Assembly: GCA_024405635.1 (NCBI GenBank)
Contig: JAKSOL010000003.1
Span: forward strand, 1 to 64,000
Direction: 5' to 3'
DNA from: Salinivirgaceae bacterium
GTDB taxonomy: Bacteria; Bacteroidota; Bacteroidia; Bacteroidales; SZUA-534
DNA: 64,000 bases
Part shown: one piece after another, positions 45,983 to 55,299 of the stretch
Layout: the number at the start of each line of letters is the position of its first letter
Position numbering within the stretch: the stretch's first letter is position 1
The notes under the pieces: model-generated
Seen by the model: the letters and a program-made list of their open reading frames with translations, nothing else
Databases searched by the model: none
Told to the model about the DNA's origin: nothing
Position numbers and translations under genes: made by a program

Positions 45983-46014
45983 AAAAGCGAGCTACATTGT
46001 TGCAACTCGCTTTT
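45983..46014 (-). terminator. Rho-independent terminator of der
   Basis: AAAAGCGAG (45983-45991) and CTCGCTTTT (46006-46014) form the stem with a 14-base loop. On the minus strand it is followed by a T run. It separates the der transcript from the downstream rhomboid gene. Confidence 0.8.
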
Positions 46015-46036
46015 GGTATTTTAACCGCCTGGCCAA

Positions 46037-47347
46037 TTACTTTTGGCGGAAGTAAATTTGAATTGGAACGCCGCAAAGGTCAAATTGTGCGCGCATTTTA
46101 TTTTCCAAATAACGTCGGTATGGGTCGCGAACATATTGTGGCAAGTTGCAGAAGAATGCAAACTGTGGCGACTGTGTTGGCAACTGAGTAACGTATTTAA
46201 TTTTAATGTATTTGCCTTTGAGTGATGGTGGTGGATAAGCATCAATAGCCTCAAGCATCACTTGGTTTAGTTGATTGGTAGGAATGCGTCGCGAGCGGTT
46301 TTCGTACACGTGCATTGCAGTTTCAACGGCTTTAAAAACACGTTGTTTGGTTAGAGCCGAAATAAAGATGATAGGCACATCGTTAAACGGAGCAAGTTTA
46401 GCGCGAATAGCTTCTTCGTATTCGTTGGTTATGTTTTTCTCTTTTTCAACCAAGTCCCACTTGTTAACCAAAATAACCACACCCTTACGGTTGCTTACAA
46501 TAAGGCTAAAGATGTTCATGTCTTGGGTTTCAAGACCGCGAGTGGCATCAATCATAAGCAAGCAAACATCGGCATCTTCAATTGAGCGAATGGCTCGCAT
46601 TACTGAGTAGAATTCAAGATTGTCTTCCACTTTGCCTTTTTTGCGAAGTCCAGCGGTGTCAATCAAATTAAACTCGTGTCCAAATTTGTTGTAAACGGTG
46701 TTAACCGAGTCGCGGGTAGTGCCAGCAATGTCGGTAACAATGTTGCGTTCCTCGTCGAGCAGAGCGTTTATAAACGACGATTTGCCAGCGTTTGGACGAC
46801 CAACCACAGCAATGTTTGGTAACTCGCGAGTAATGTCGTCGCTGTTTTTGTCTTTGTTAAACTTTTCAACAATGGCGTCCATCAAATCGCCAGTTCCAGA
46901 ACCGCTAACGGCTGAAATGGGATAAATTTCGCCCAATCCAAGTGCGTAAAACTCCGAAGCCATGTAGCCGCGTTCGGGGTTGTCAACTTTGTTAACTCCC
47001 ACTACAACAGGTTTTTTGCTGCGGCGAAGAATGTTTGCCACACCATCGTCGAGGTCGGTAACGCCATTTTTTACATCGGTTAAGAAAAGTATAACATCGG
47101 CCTCGTCAATTGCCAGCATAACTTGCTTGCGAATTTCGGCCTCAAAAATATCGTCGGAGTTGGTAACGTAACCGCCAGTGTCGATAATTGAAAAGTCGAT
47201 GCCGTTCCATTGCGCTTTGCCGTAGTGACGGTCGCGGGTTACGCCTGCTGTTTCGTCAATAATGGCTTTGCGCGATTCAATAATGCGGTTAAATAGTGTT
47301 GATTTTCCCACATTTGGACGGCCTACTATTGCTACAATATTTGCCAT
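46037..47347 (-). CDS. der: ribosome biogenesis GTPase Der (EngA)
   Basis: 436 aa with two tandem GTPase domains. G1: [12 protein letters not shown] with ETAGVTRD, then VNKVD; G2: [12 protein letters not shown] with [21 protein letters not shown] and VNKWD. The C-terminal KH-like domain ([27 protein letters not shown] ...) is present. Der acts in maturation of the 50S subunit. The gene lies 24 bases after era; the two GTPase genes share a transcript on the minus strand. Confidence 0.97.
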   Translation of the reverse strand: MANIVAIVGRPNVGKSTLFNRIIESRKAIIDETAGVTRDRHYGKAQWNGIDFSIIDTGGYVTNSDDIFEAEIRKQVMLAIDEADVILFLTDVKNGVTDLDDGVANILRRSKKPVVVGVNKVDNPERGYMASEFYALGLGEIYPISAVSGSGTGDLMDAIVEKFNKDKNSDDITRELPNIAVVGRPNAGKSSFINALLDEERNIVTDIAGTTRDSVNTVYNKFGHEFNLIDTAGLRKKGKVEDNLEFYSVMRAIRSIEDADVCLLMIDATRGLETQDMNIFSLIVSNRKGVVILVNKWDLVEKEKNITNEYEEAIRAKLAPFNDVPIIFISALTKQRVFKAVETAMHVYENRSRRIPTNQLNQVMLEAIDAYPPPSLKGKYIKIKYVTQLPTQSPQFAFFCNLPQYVRDPYRRYLENKMRAQFDLCGVPIQIYFRQK

Positions 47348-47371
47348 AATGTTGTGTGTTTTAATAGTTTG

Positions 47372-48256
47372 TTATTGTTGTTTGTAGCCAAAGTAACGAA
47401 GGTTTTGTTCGTTGTCGCGCCAGTCTTTCTGCACTTTTACATATAGTTGCAGCATCACTTTTGAGTCAAAAAATGCCTCCATGTCTTTGCGGGCATCAAT
47501 GCCAACTTTTTTTAGTGCCGAACCTGCGTGACCAATTATTATGCCTTTTTGTGTTTCGCGTGCCACGTAAATTATGGCGCGAATGTGAGTGCATTCGGGC
47601 ATTTCTTTAAACTCTTCAACTTCAACCTCGCACGAGTATGGAATTTCTTTTTTGTAGTTCAAAAAGATTTTCTCGCGTATTATTTCCTGAGCAAAAAAGC
47701 GCTGAGTTTTGTCGGTCAGTTCGTCTTTGTCAAAAAATGGAGGGTTGATTGGCAGCAGTTCTTTGATACGGTTAAAAACTGCATCGGTGTTGAATTTATT
47801 AATGGCCGATACGGGGAAGATTGTTGCTTGTGGCAGTTCTTTTTGCCACATTTCAACCAACTCTTCAAGGTGTTGTTGGTCGGTGGTGTCAATTTTGTTT
47901 ATCAGCAACAAAACTGGCACGTTTGCTTTTTTCACTTTTTGCAAATAATCTTTGTTCTTGTCAAATGTTTCAAAAACATCGGTTACGTACAAAATAATGT
48001 CGGCATCAATAATGGCTGTGTCTACAAACTTAAGCATTGCGTCTTGCAACTTGTAGTGTGGCTTGAGAATACCTGGGGTGTCGGAATAAACCACTTGAAA
48101 ATCGTCGCCGTTTACAATGCCCATAATTCTATGTCGGGTGGTTTGGGCCTTGTTGGTTATTATGGACAAGCGTTCGCCTACAAAGGCGTTCATTAATGTT
48201 GATTTGCCCACGTTTGGATTTCCAATAATGTTTACAAAACCTGCTTTATGTTCCAT
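47372..48256 (-). CDS. era: GTPase Era
   Basis: 294 aa. GTPase motifs are [14 protein letters not shown] (G1), the T-rich switch NKAQTTRHRIMGI, DTPGILKPHY (G3) and INKIDTTD (G4). The C-terminal KH domain that binds the 3' end of 16S rRNA is present (ALKKVGIDARKDMEAFFDSKVMLQLYVKVQKDWRD). Needed for 30S assembly. First gene of the era-der pair. A small GGGGA/TCCCC hairpin lies just upstream at about 48265-48285. Confidence 0.97.
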   Translation of the reverse strand: MEHKAGFVNIIGNPNVGKSTLMNAFVGERLSIITNKAQTTRHRIMGIVNGDDFQVVYSDTPGILKPHYKLQDAMLKFVDTAIIDADIILYVTDVFETFDKNKDYLQKVKKANVPVLLLINKIDTTDQQHLEELVEMWQKELPQATIFPVSAINKFNTDAVFNRIKELLPINPPFFDKDELTDKTQRFFAQEIIREKIFLNYKKEIPYSCEVEVEEFKEMPECTHIRAIIYVARETQKGIIIGHAGSALKKVGIDARKDMEAFFDSKVMLQLYVKVQKDWRDNEQNLRYFGYKQQ

Positions 48257-48418
48257 TTTGTTATTGGGGGATTTTATAGTTCCCCTATTAAAAAGTTATA
48301 CTTATTGAGAGCGAGTGTATGCTCCCTTAAATTTTGCGCAAAGATAAATAGTTTGGCGTTTTTATAAAGTGCCTATTGATAAACACTTGTGCTAGGTTGA
48401 TGCGGTGGTTTTTTGTGG

Positions 48419-49171
48419 CTAAAAGCGTTCAATTAGCAGCATTAGTATAAATCCGGCCAGCAATGCGTAGGTTGCTTGTTTTTGGTAGCCGTGAGTGTGG
48501 CTTTCGGGTATCATTTCGTCGCTAACAACATACAACATTGCGCCACCCGATAGTGCCAGCATTAGTGGCAATATTGATGCCGAAAGGGTGCCTAGCCCGT
48601 AACCTGTAAACACGCCAACAACTTCAAGCAGACCAATGGCAATTGCTATGATGAAGGTTCGCCAACGGCTTACGCCTGCTAGTAACAATGGCGATATTAT
48701 TACCATTCCTTCGGGTATGTTTTGCAGCGAAATGGCTATTGCTACACTAGCTGCATCGGCCGAACCTTCGCCACCAAAGCCAACTCCTGCGGCCATTCCT
48801 TCGGGAAATTTGTGCAAGGCTATTGCCATTACAAATAGCATTACACGATTAATGTGTTGATTGTTAGTGTGTTGCTCTTGCTCAATGCCGGTTATTGTGT
48901 GCAAGTGTGGAGTTAGTCGGTCGAGTAGGTTTAGCAGCATTACACCCAAAACAACACCCAAGCATGGCATCCATATTTGGCTCCATTGTGGGCATAGTTC
49001 AAACGCAGGCACAAGCAGTCCCAATACCGATGCCGAAAGCATTATTCCGGCGCATAGTCCAACTATTGTGTCGTTTGTTTTGTGGCTAACGTTGTTTATA
49101 AAATATCCTAATACTGAGCCAATTATAGTAGAGCTGCCTACGCCTATTGCTGTTGTGACTATTGCATTCAT
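48419..49171 (-). CDS. ZIP-family metal transporter
   Basis: 250 aa, about eight TM helices. The two ZIP signature helices are visible: IALHKFPEGMAAGVGF and ISLQNIPEGMVII, which hold the transported Zn/Fe ligands. A His-containing loop (HTITGIEQEQHTNNQH) lies before TM4, as usual. It imports zinc or other divalent metals. Monocistronic by spacing. Metal specificity is not predictable. Confidence 0.9.
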   Translation of the reverse strand: MNAIVTTAIGVGSSTIIGSVLGYFINNVSHKTNDTIVGLCAGIMLSASVLGLLVPAFELCPQWSQIWMPCLGVVLGVMLLNLLDRLTPHLHTITGIEQEQHTNNQHINRVMLFVMAIALHKFPEGMAAGVGFGGEGSADAASVAIAISLQNIPEGMVIISPLLLAGVSRWRTFIIAIAIGLLEVVGVFTGYGLGTLSASILPLMLALSGGAMLYVVSDEMIPESHTHGYQKQATYALLAGFILMLLIERF

Positions 49172-49181
49172 TTTGATTTAG

Positions 49182-50525
49182 TTATTGGTTTAGTATCCAT
49201 TCGTAAAGTTGGGCCCATTGTGTATTGGCAAAAGTGCTGTTGTGCCACAAGAAACTGAATTGCCCGTTCACTTTTTTTACTTCGGTTAGCAAGTTTGCAA
49301 TTTGTTGTTTTGCGTCGTTGGCCGACAGGTGTTGGTATTCGCTCAATGTGGTGTCCATTAGCACAAGTGGGTGAATGCTGATGTTGGTGAATCTATTGTT
49401 GGCAAAATCGAAAAAAGGAAAAGGATGGCAAGTGCCTGCGCGAAAACCTGCGTGGCTAGCGTAAGACATTGTGTAGTCGGTAGTTACACCAAAATTTTCG
49501 AGCCAATGATACTCGGGCGCATTGCGTAGCAAGTAGTGTTGCCTAATTGCGTTGGCCGGTTTTCCTGCAAGTTGCTCAAAGCATTGCTGTTCCTCGCCAA
49601 AAGTGCCAAACGAGCCTTTGCACGATGCATACGACGGATGTAGGTCAACTTTTGCTTGTTTACTCAACTCTTTCACGAATTTGGTCATGGCTTTGCTGCT
49701 TGGATTTACCGATTTGTCATATTTCCCGCGTTTGGCAAGCAATACAAAAAAATGGCTTTCAATACTGTGCTTGTTGTTCATTTCCAGTATTTTTCTGAAA
49801 GTGAAATGCGGATCAGACTTTAATCGGCAAAGTACCATTACACGTGTTATTGCATTGCTGAGTTTGAGTTGAACCAAATCGCGACACAAACCAACAGTGT
49901 TGCGCAAAATGCCTTTGTGTAGGTAGCACCATGGACTATCGACATCGGTTGAGGGCGATAGTTCAAATTTTTCGGTTTTAAATTGCAAAGTTGGGTCAAT
50001 GGTAAGCAGTTCAGCTTTTAGTTTTTCAATCCAAACATCAACAACAGGAATGTGTAACCAGTTGTTTTTTAGCGCAATCGATTGGCTGGCCATAAATCTG
50101 CCATGTTGGTCGAGTGGGGCGTTGTCGTTGTATTCTTCAACTCGTGCAAGCATAAAAAATACGGCGGCAAAAAGGTCGAACCCAAAGTTGCATTCGGTTG
50201 GAAAAATTACGGGCATTTGGTCAATGATGGTTGCATCGGTTTGTCTCATAAAATTTGGCACATTTCCCTGTATAACAGGCACTTGCTCGGTGCGCTGCGA
50301 TGTTGTAAAATCGATGTTGTTAAAAACCGAACGAACCTCGTTGTATGTGCGCGGCGCAATAGTTATGTTGGATTGTGCCCCAACTTTGTAGCTGATAACT
50401 GGCTGTGGAGTATCGGCAGTTTGTTCAAACACAATGTTGTAATCAATGCCCAATCGCTCTGAAAAAATGTAGTCGAGTACATAGTCGAGCCGTGGCGAGC
50501 GAATGTCGGTTACAATGGTTACCAT
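49182..50525 (-). CDS. polysaccharide deacetylase-like protein (DUF7033 type)
   Basis: 447 aa. The N-terminal half resembles the DUF7033 module of Bacteroidota deacetylases (MLARVEEYNDNAPLDQHGRF). The C-terminal half has the NodB-like elements STDVDSPWCY (first Asp pair) and LHPSYAS (metal His) and ends with FSFLWHNSTF. It probably deacetylates a cell-surface or capsular sugar. It overlaps the upstream glycosyltransferase gene by 7 bases, and the two appear to be one unit for a surface glycan. Confidence 0.75.
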   Translation of the reverse strand: MVTIVTDIRSPRLDYVLDYIFSERLGIDYNIVFEQTADTPQPVISYKVGAQSNITIAPRTYNEVRSVFNNIDFTTSQRTEQVPVIQGNVPNFMRQTDATIIDQMPVIFPTECNFGFDLFAAVFFMLARVEEYNDNAPLDQHGRFMASQSIALKNNWLHIPVVDVWIEKLKAELLTIDPTLQFKTEKFELSPSTDVDSPWCYLHKGILRNTVGLCRDLVQLKLSNAITRVMVLCRLKSDPHFTFRKILEMNNKHSIESHFFVLLAKRGKYDKSVNPSSKAMTKFVKELSKQAKVDLHPSYASCKGSFGTFGEEQQCFEQLAGKPANAIRQHYLLRNAPEYHWLENFGVTTDYTMSYASHAGFRAGTCHPFPFFDFANNRFTNISIHPLVLMDTTLSEYQHLSANDAKQQIANLLTEVKKVNGQFSFLWHNSTFANTQWAQLYEWILNQ

Positions 50526-51595
50526 AGTTGGTTGTAGGTTTTAATGAGTTGTTTTTCTTCGTTTTGCCAACATAACTCGTTGGCTGCCAGTTTGATATTG
50601 CTTGCGTAGGTGTTGCTTGCTTGCAACATTTGTTCTATTGCTTGAGCTAAAGCTTGTGGTGTTCGGTTGGTTAAAATAGTGCCTATTTGGTAGCTCTCAA
50701 CAATGGCGCGCATCTCTGGCAAATTTGACACTATTACTGGCACTCCCGCCTGAATGTAGTCAAACAACTTGTTGGGGAGCGCAAAGTGGTAGTTGAGTCC
50801 CAAATCTTCTTCAATTGACAAACCAACTGAAGCCATAGCTGTGTGTTCGCGGAGTTTTTCGGGTGGTAGTTTTCCTAAAAACACAACTTTTCCGCCATCG
50901 GTTTGGTTTTTGGCTTGAGTGCGCAATTGCTGTTCTACATCACCGCCTCCAGCAATCCACAACTCGCAGTTTGGTAACAGCCGCATAGTTTCAATCATAA
51001 GTTCAATACCTCGGCCTACGTTTAGTGCACCTTGGTACATAATCACGTTATTTTTGCGCTCGTAAGTTTGTGCGTTACGCTGCGTAGGAACGTTGCGAAT
51101 AACCGAAAACTGCTTGTTATACAGTTGGTTATAAATGTTGGCTATTGATTGACAAACTGTGTATGCAACATCAACTTTTGGCACAAAAATGCGCTCAATG
51201 GTTTGCCATATCCGTTTTGTTTTTGGGCGATTAACTAACTCTGGCAGTTCGGTAAATAGTTCGTGGCTATCGTAAACCAATTTGCGGCGGCGCAGTTTGG
51301 TTGCTAGTGTTACGCCAACCAATGTGTCGAGGTCGTTGGCCACTGCGGCATCAAATTTTTGGAACAAAATGAACCAAAAGATGCGCCAGTTTAGCAGTGC
51401 GTAAAATAACGGTCCACGTGTTGCTAAAAGACTGAATCTTACTGCTTTGTAACTAAAACTTACTGGCAAACTATTTTTCAACTTTCGGCCAACTAGCGTA
51501 ACGCTATATCCAGCATCGGTTAGCGACTGCGCCACACGTTGCACACGTTGGTCGGTTGCCAAATCGTTACTCACTGCCATTATTATTCGTCTCAT
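50519..51595 (-). CDS. glycosyltransferase family 4-like protein
   Basis: 358 aa, GT-B fold. The N-terminal DLATDQRVQRVAQSLTDAGYSV is typical of GT4-like enzymes. The C-terminal donor half has MYQGALNVGRGIELMIETMRLLP, the EX7E-like region (SVGLSIEEDLGLNYHFALPNKLFDYIQAGVPVIVSNLPEMR) and a closing helix. It transfers a sugar onto a surface polysaccharide. Co-transcribed with the deacetylase. Divergent from murB; the two starts are about 100 bases apart. Confidence 0.85.
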   Translation of the reverse strand: MRRIIMAVSNDLATDQRVQRVAQSLTDAGYSVTLVGRKLKNSLPVSFSYKAVRFSLLATRGPLFYALLNWRIFWFILFQKFDAAVANDLDTLVGVTLATKLRRRKLVYDSHELFTELPELVNRPKTKRIWQTIERIFVPKVDVAYTVCQSIANIYNQLYNKQFSVIRNVPTQRNAQTYERKNNVIMYQGALNVGRGIELMIETMRLLPNCELWIAGGGDVEQQLRTQAKNQTDGGKVVFLGKLPPEKLREHTAMASVGLSIEEDLGLNYHFALPNKLFDYIQAGVPVIVSNLPEMRAIVESYQIGTILTNRTPQALAQAIEQMLQASNTYASNIKLAANELCWQNEEKQLIKTYNQLW

Positions 51596-51668
51596 ACGAG
51601 CAAACTTATCACTTTTTTATGTTTCAAAACTGTTTATAAATCGCCTTTATTATTTGTGTTGCGCAATT

Positions 51669-51676
51669 TACTTTTG
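51669..51676 (+). promoter_or_regulatory. -7 element of murB
   Basis: TACTTTTG matches TAnnTTTG and lies 15 bases before the ATG at 51692. The -33 region has no clear TTG at the right distance. Confidence 0.45.
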
Positions 51677-51691
51677 CACAAACACTTAACT

Positions 51692-52714
51692 ATGGTGCAG
51701 ATAATTGAAAATGCTCAACTTAAAGAGTATAATACTTTTGGCATAAGCGCTTGTGCGTCAAAGCTTTGCATCTATACCGATGCGGCCGATATTGCTCAAC
51801 TTATTGCCGATAAAATAATAACCGACCAAACCAAAATTCTTGTGCTTGGTGGTGGGGCTAACATGTTGTTTGTCAATAATTTCGATGGATTGGTTATTCA
51901 CCCGCAAAATAGTTTTATAAAAATTATTGACCAAGATGCCGACTACTGTTACGTAGAGGCTGGCGCAGGAACAAATTGGGACGAATTTGTTGAATGGGCT
52001 GTTGAACAAAAACTCGGCGGAATTGAAAACCTATCGCTTATTCCGGGAACTGTTGGCGCTTCGCCTGTGCAAAATATTGGAGCATACGGAGTTGAGGCAA
52101 AAGACTCAATTTATAGTGTTAATGTGGTAAATCTGCGCAACGGTTTGCAACGCACGTTAACCAACAACGAGTGCAAATTTGGCTACCGAAACAGCATCTT
52201 TAAAAACGAACTGAAAGACCAATATCTTGTTCATTCGGTGGTTTACAAACTGAGCCGTCAGCCACAATTTACAACTCATTACGGCAGCATTCAGGCTGAA
52301 ATTGAAAAACTTGGAACACCAACGCTCAAAACTGTGCGTCAGGCAATTATAAATATTCGCTCGGCCAAGTTGCCCGACCCAAAAGTGACTGGCAATGCTG
52401 GTAGTTTTTTCAAAAATCCAACCATCAGCGCTTCAGAATTTGAGGTTGTGCGCTCCCATTTTCCCGATGTGGTTTCGTACGATGCTCCAAACGGAATGGT
52501 GAAACTTGCAGCAGGTTGGCTTATTGATAAGTGCGGACTAAAAGGCTATGTAAACAGCAACGGCACAGCGGGCGTTCACAGCAAGCAAGCGCTTGTGTTG
52601 GTTAATCTTGGCGGCGCCACAGGTTCCGACATTCTAAACCTTTCGAACTTTGTGCGCATAAGCGTGTTTAGCAAATTTGGCATTAACATTGAGCCTGAAG
52701 TAATAATCTTATAA
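51692..52714 (+). CDS. murB: UDP-N-acetylenolpyruvoylglucosamine reductase
   Basis: 340 aa from the ATG at 51692; codons upstream (from 51539) overlap the glycosyltransferase gene and are not family sequence. MurB reduces enolpyruvyl-UDP-GlcNAc to UDP-MurNAc with FAD and NADPH. Signature segments are LKEYNTFGI, VLGGGANMLF, LSLIPGTVGASPVQNIGAYG (FAD/substrate), FGYRNSIFK and GNAGSFFKNP with the Ser proton donor. Type I MurB layout. It is followed by the TRIC-like gene 10 bases on. Confidence 0.95.
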   Translation: MVQIIENAQLKEYNTFGISACASKLCIYTDAADIAQLIADKIITDQTKILVLGGGANMLFVNNFDGLVIHPQNSFIKIIDQDADYCYVEAGAGTNWDEFVEWAVEQKLGGIENLSLIPGTVGASPVQNIGAYGVEAKDSIYSVNVVNLRNGLQRTLTNNECKFGYRNSIFKNELKDQYLVHSVVYKLSRQPQFTTHYGSIQAEIEKLGTPTLKTVRQAIINIRSAKLPDPKVTGNAGSFFKNPTISASEFEVVRSHFPDVVSYDAPNGMVKLAAGWLIDKCGLKGYVNSNGTAGVHSKQALVLVNLGGATGSDILNLSNFVRISVFSKFGINIEPEVIIL

Positions 52715-52724
52715 TCAGTACAAT

Positions 52725-53339
52725 ATGTCGTTTATTGATGTTATTGACTATATTGGAACATTTGCCTTTGCAATAAGCGGAATACGTTTAGCCGCAGGCA
52801 AGCACTTCGATTGGTTTGGTGCGTTTGTGGTTGGTTTGGTTACTGCTGTTGGCGGCGGCACCATTCGCGACCTCCTTTTGGGCAACACACCGTTTTGGAT
52901 GCAGCAATCGTCATATCTGCTAGTTACTTTTTTCGCATTGTTTTTTGTCATACTATTTGGCCGTCAGCTAATTAAACTTAACCACACCATTTTTTTGTTC
53001 GATGCCATTGGTTTGGGGTTGTTTACCGTTGTGGGAATTGAAAAAAGTATCGACGCCGGTTTCCCAATTTGGGTTTGCATAATCATGGGAACTCTAACAG
53101 GTGCAGCAGGCGGCGTTTTGCGCGATACTTTGATTAACGAAGTGCCGCTTATTTTCCGAAAAGATATTTATGCCATTGCCTGCATCTTGGGCGGATTGAT
53201 ATTTTTTGCGTGCCGTTATTTTGAGTTTGGCCACGAACTTTCCGAAATTATTACTGCCACTTCGGTTATTGTTATCAGAATTGTGGCTGTTGTTTGCCAC
53301 ATAAGTTTGCCAACACTAAAGAGCGAAGACGATAAATAA
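52725..53339 (+). CDS. trimeric intracellular cation channel-like membrane protein (UPF0126)
   Basis: 204 aa, six to seven TM helices in two homologous halves. The repeat signatures are FAISGIRLAAGKHFDWFGAF with AVGGGTIRDLLLG, and the parallel FDAIGLGLFTVVGIEK with GAAGGVLRDTL. This GGxxRD duplication marks the TRIC / UPF0126 family, potassium-type channels in bacteria. Inner membrane. It lies 10 bases downstream of murB and is likely co-transcribed with it. Confidence 0.85.
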   Translation: MSFIDVIDYIGTFAFAISGIRLAAGKHFDWFGAFVVGLVTAVGGGTIRDLLLGNTPFWMQQSSYLLVTFFALFFVILFGRQLIKLNHTIFLFDAIGLGLFTVVGIEKSIDAGFPIWVCIIMGTLTGAAGGVLRDTLINEVPLIFRKDIYAIACILGGLIFFACRYFEFGHELSEIITATSVIVIRIVAVVCHISLPTLKSEDDK

Positions 53340-53367
53340 ATTACACATCGGGCAAAAAAAATGATAA

Positions 53368-53392
53368 TTTGGGGCAGAAATAATACCCCAAA
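53368..53392. terminator. Small hairpin before paaK
   Basis: TTTGGGG (53368-53374) and CCCCAAA (53386-53392) form a 7-bp stem with an 11-base loop. It could end the murB transcript or shape the paaK leader. Confidence 0.35.
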
Positions 53393-53404
53393 AATCAATA
53401 AACA

Positions 53405-54724
53405 ATGCAAGATATTAAGTCGGAATACCTTCATCCTGAATTTGAAACGCTGGATAGGGAACAGATTGAGGCTTTGCAAGTAAAACGGTTGCAAGATACC
53501 GTGCGCCACTGCATGAACTCGGAGTTTTACAAAACAAAGTTTAACGAGTTGGGCATCAGTCCCGAAGACATTAAATCGACAGCCGACATACGCAAACTGC
53601 CGTTTACCACAAAACAAGATTTGCGCGATACTTATCCGTTTGGCATGGCAAGTGTGCCACTTGAAAAATGTGTGCGCCTTCACTCATCAAGCGGAACCAC
53701 AGGCAACCCAACTGTTATTTTGCATACCCAAAAAGACATTGACGAATGGGCAAACGCAGTGGCTCGTTGCCTTTGGATGGTTGGCTTGCGCCCAAGCGAT
53801 GTGTTTCAAAACTCATCGGGATACGGAATGTTTACTGGTGGATTAGGTTTTCAGTATGGAGCCGAACGTTTGGGAATGCTAACAGTGCCGGCAGCTGCAG
53901 GTAATACTCTTCGCCAAATAAAATTCATAAAAGATTTTGGAACAACTGCCATTCATGCTGTGCCATCGTACGTAACTCGTATTAAGGAAGTTATGGACCA
54001 ACAAGGAGTTGACCCACGCAAAGACACAAAACTTAAAGTGCTTGCTATTGGTGCTGAACCTCACTCTGAAGAGCAACGCAAACGCATCGAAGAAATGCTT
54101 GGCGTTAAAGCCTACAACAGCTTTGGCATGAGCGAAATGTGTGGCCCTGGTGTGGCGTTTGAATGCAAAGAGCAAAACGGACTTCACTTTTGGGAAGACT
54201 ACTACATTGTTGAAATTGTTGACCCAGAAACACTTGAGCCTGTGCCCGATGGCGAAATAGGCGAACTTGTGCTTACTACAATCAACCGCGAGGCTATGCC
54301 GCTTATACGTTACAGAACTCGCGACCTTACACGTGTGCTTGGTCGAACTTGCCCATGCGGTCGTAATCACATTAGACTCGACCGTATGAAAGGTCGCTCC
54401 GACGATATGATGGTGCTTAGAGGCGTTAACATTTTCCCAATACAAATTGAGAAAATACTCATGCAATTTAAAGAACTGTTAACCAACTATCTTATTACAC
54501 TTACCACCGATAACGACAACGACAACATGACAGTGGAAGTTGAGGTTGACGACTTGTATGCAAACGACAATTTGCACTTGCAACAACTAACAAAAGAAAT
54601 AATCCGCCAGCTAAAAGATGAAATATTGCTTACGCCTATCGTGAAACTTGTAGCTCGCGGTACCTTGCCACAAACCGATGGCAAAGCAGTGCGCGTAAAC
54701 GACTTGCGAAAAGTGTATAGTTAA
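53405..54724 (+). CDS. paaK: phenylacetate-CoA ligase family protein
   Basis: 439 aa, full length. The AMP-binding P-loop is LHSSSGTTGNPTVIL. Later motifs are YNSFGMSEMCGPG (A5), the A7-A8 region GELVLTTINREAMPLIRYRTRDL and RMKGRSDDMMVLRGVNIFP, and the C-terminal PaaK domain (ITLTTDNDNDNMTVEVEVDDLY). It activates aryl acids (phenylacetate, indoleacetate) with CoA; in gut Bacteroidales it acts in aromatic amino-acid fermentation. Its last ~84 codons are duplicated at 58986-59238. Confidence 0.88.
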   Translation: MQDIKSEYLHPEFETLDREQIEALQVKRLQDTVRHCMNSEFYKTKFNELGISPEDIKSTADIRKLPFTTKQDLRDTYPFGMASVPLEKCVRLHSSSGTTGNPTVILHTQKDIDEWANAVARCLWMVGLRPSDVFQNSSGYGMFTGGLGFQYGAERLGMLTVPAAAGNTLRQIKFIKDFGTTAIHAVPSYVTRIKEVMDQQGVDPRKDTKLKVLAIGAEPHSEEQRKRIEEMLGVKAYNSFGMSEMCGPGVAFECKEQNGLHFWEDYYIVEIVDPETLEPVPDGEIGELVLTTINREAMPLIRYRTRDLTRVLGRTCPCGRNHIRLDRMKGRSDDMMVLRGVNIFPIQIEKILMQFKELLTNYLITLTTDNDNDNMTVEVEVDDLYANDNLHLQQLTKEIIRQLKDEILLTPIVKLVARGTLPQTDGKAVRVNDLRKVYS

Positions 54725-54740
54725 AAACGCGAGTGCGCGG
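54472..54740 (+). repeat. Direct repeat A: 3' end of paaK (left copy)
   Basis: Bases 54472-54678 are identical to 58986-59192 at a constant offset of 4514. Mismatches occur at 54679, 54720 and 54726, and similarity fades after about 54740. This copy forms the end of the intact paaK gene. The pair brackets the pdxST/higBA insert. Confidence 0.95.
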
Positions 54741-54911
54741 TTTAGGCTAAACTTGCCAACAATTGTGGCGAGCGAGCGCAGCAACATGGAACTCAGTTAC
54801 AATATGCGAATCCGACGACCCGGAATCGAGGAACTAAACCCGTTCATTGACCGCAGCGACCCGTTTTCGCTCTCGTACGGAAACTCTCATCTCGACGTAG
54901 AAAAAACCAAC

Positions 54912-54954
54912 AACCGCAACCAAAAGTCAAAAAAAGTGAGTTTTGGTTGCGGTT
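54912..54954. terminator. Perfect 14-bp inverted repeat at the left side of the insert
   Basis: AACCGCAACCAAAA (54912-54925) and TTTTGGTTGCGGTT (54941-54954) are exact reverse complements with a 15-base loop. A-rich bases precede it. It probably ends transcription from paaK or from the minus-strand genes of the insert. Confidence 0.6.
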
Positions 54955-54963
54955 CTACTATTA

Positions 54964-55185
54964 TCATAAATGTTCAGTAATCCATTGCCGTACTTTTGCG
55001 TAGCAACCCTCCACCACGTAATGATTCAAAACTTCCAGTTCTCCTAACGTGAAATTGATATTTTGGTCAAGTTCCTTTTTTAAAATGCCTAACACCGAGG
55101 TCATCTTTCCATTATTGGAGGTCTTTACGCATTCTCTCAGGTTCTCTTTCGCATTTATAAGATAACGGAGGCTCAATGAAATCAT
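54964..55185 (-). CDS. hypothetical small protein
   Basis: 73 aa, mainly helical, no signal peptide or membrane segment (KKELDQNINFTLGELEVLNHYVVEG). No family recognised. It lies downstream of the ThiD/AraC fusion gene on the same strand, with 114 bases between. Its start is weak and it could be a remnant or chance ORF; the frame is open over the whole available space. Confidence 0.3.
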   Translation of the reverse strand: MISLSLRYLINAKENLRECVKTSNNGKMTSVLGILKKELDQNINFTLGELEVLNHYVVEGCYAKVRQWITEHL

Positions 55186-55299
55186 TCAGCGACAAGTTAT
55201 TTGTTGTTTTCAATAAATTCGGAAAGTTCACAAAGACAAAGGTTCATAGTGTGGGCAAAAACATCAAATTCCCTTTCACACGATTTTTTAGGCTTTTTC

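Noticed and set aside
54753-54980. Small plus-strand ORF (ELSYNMRIRRPG...) after paaK
   Set aside because: It runs through the perfect terminator-like inverted repeat, starts with TTG and has no recognisable features; likely chance reading.
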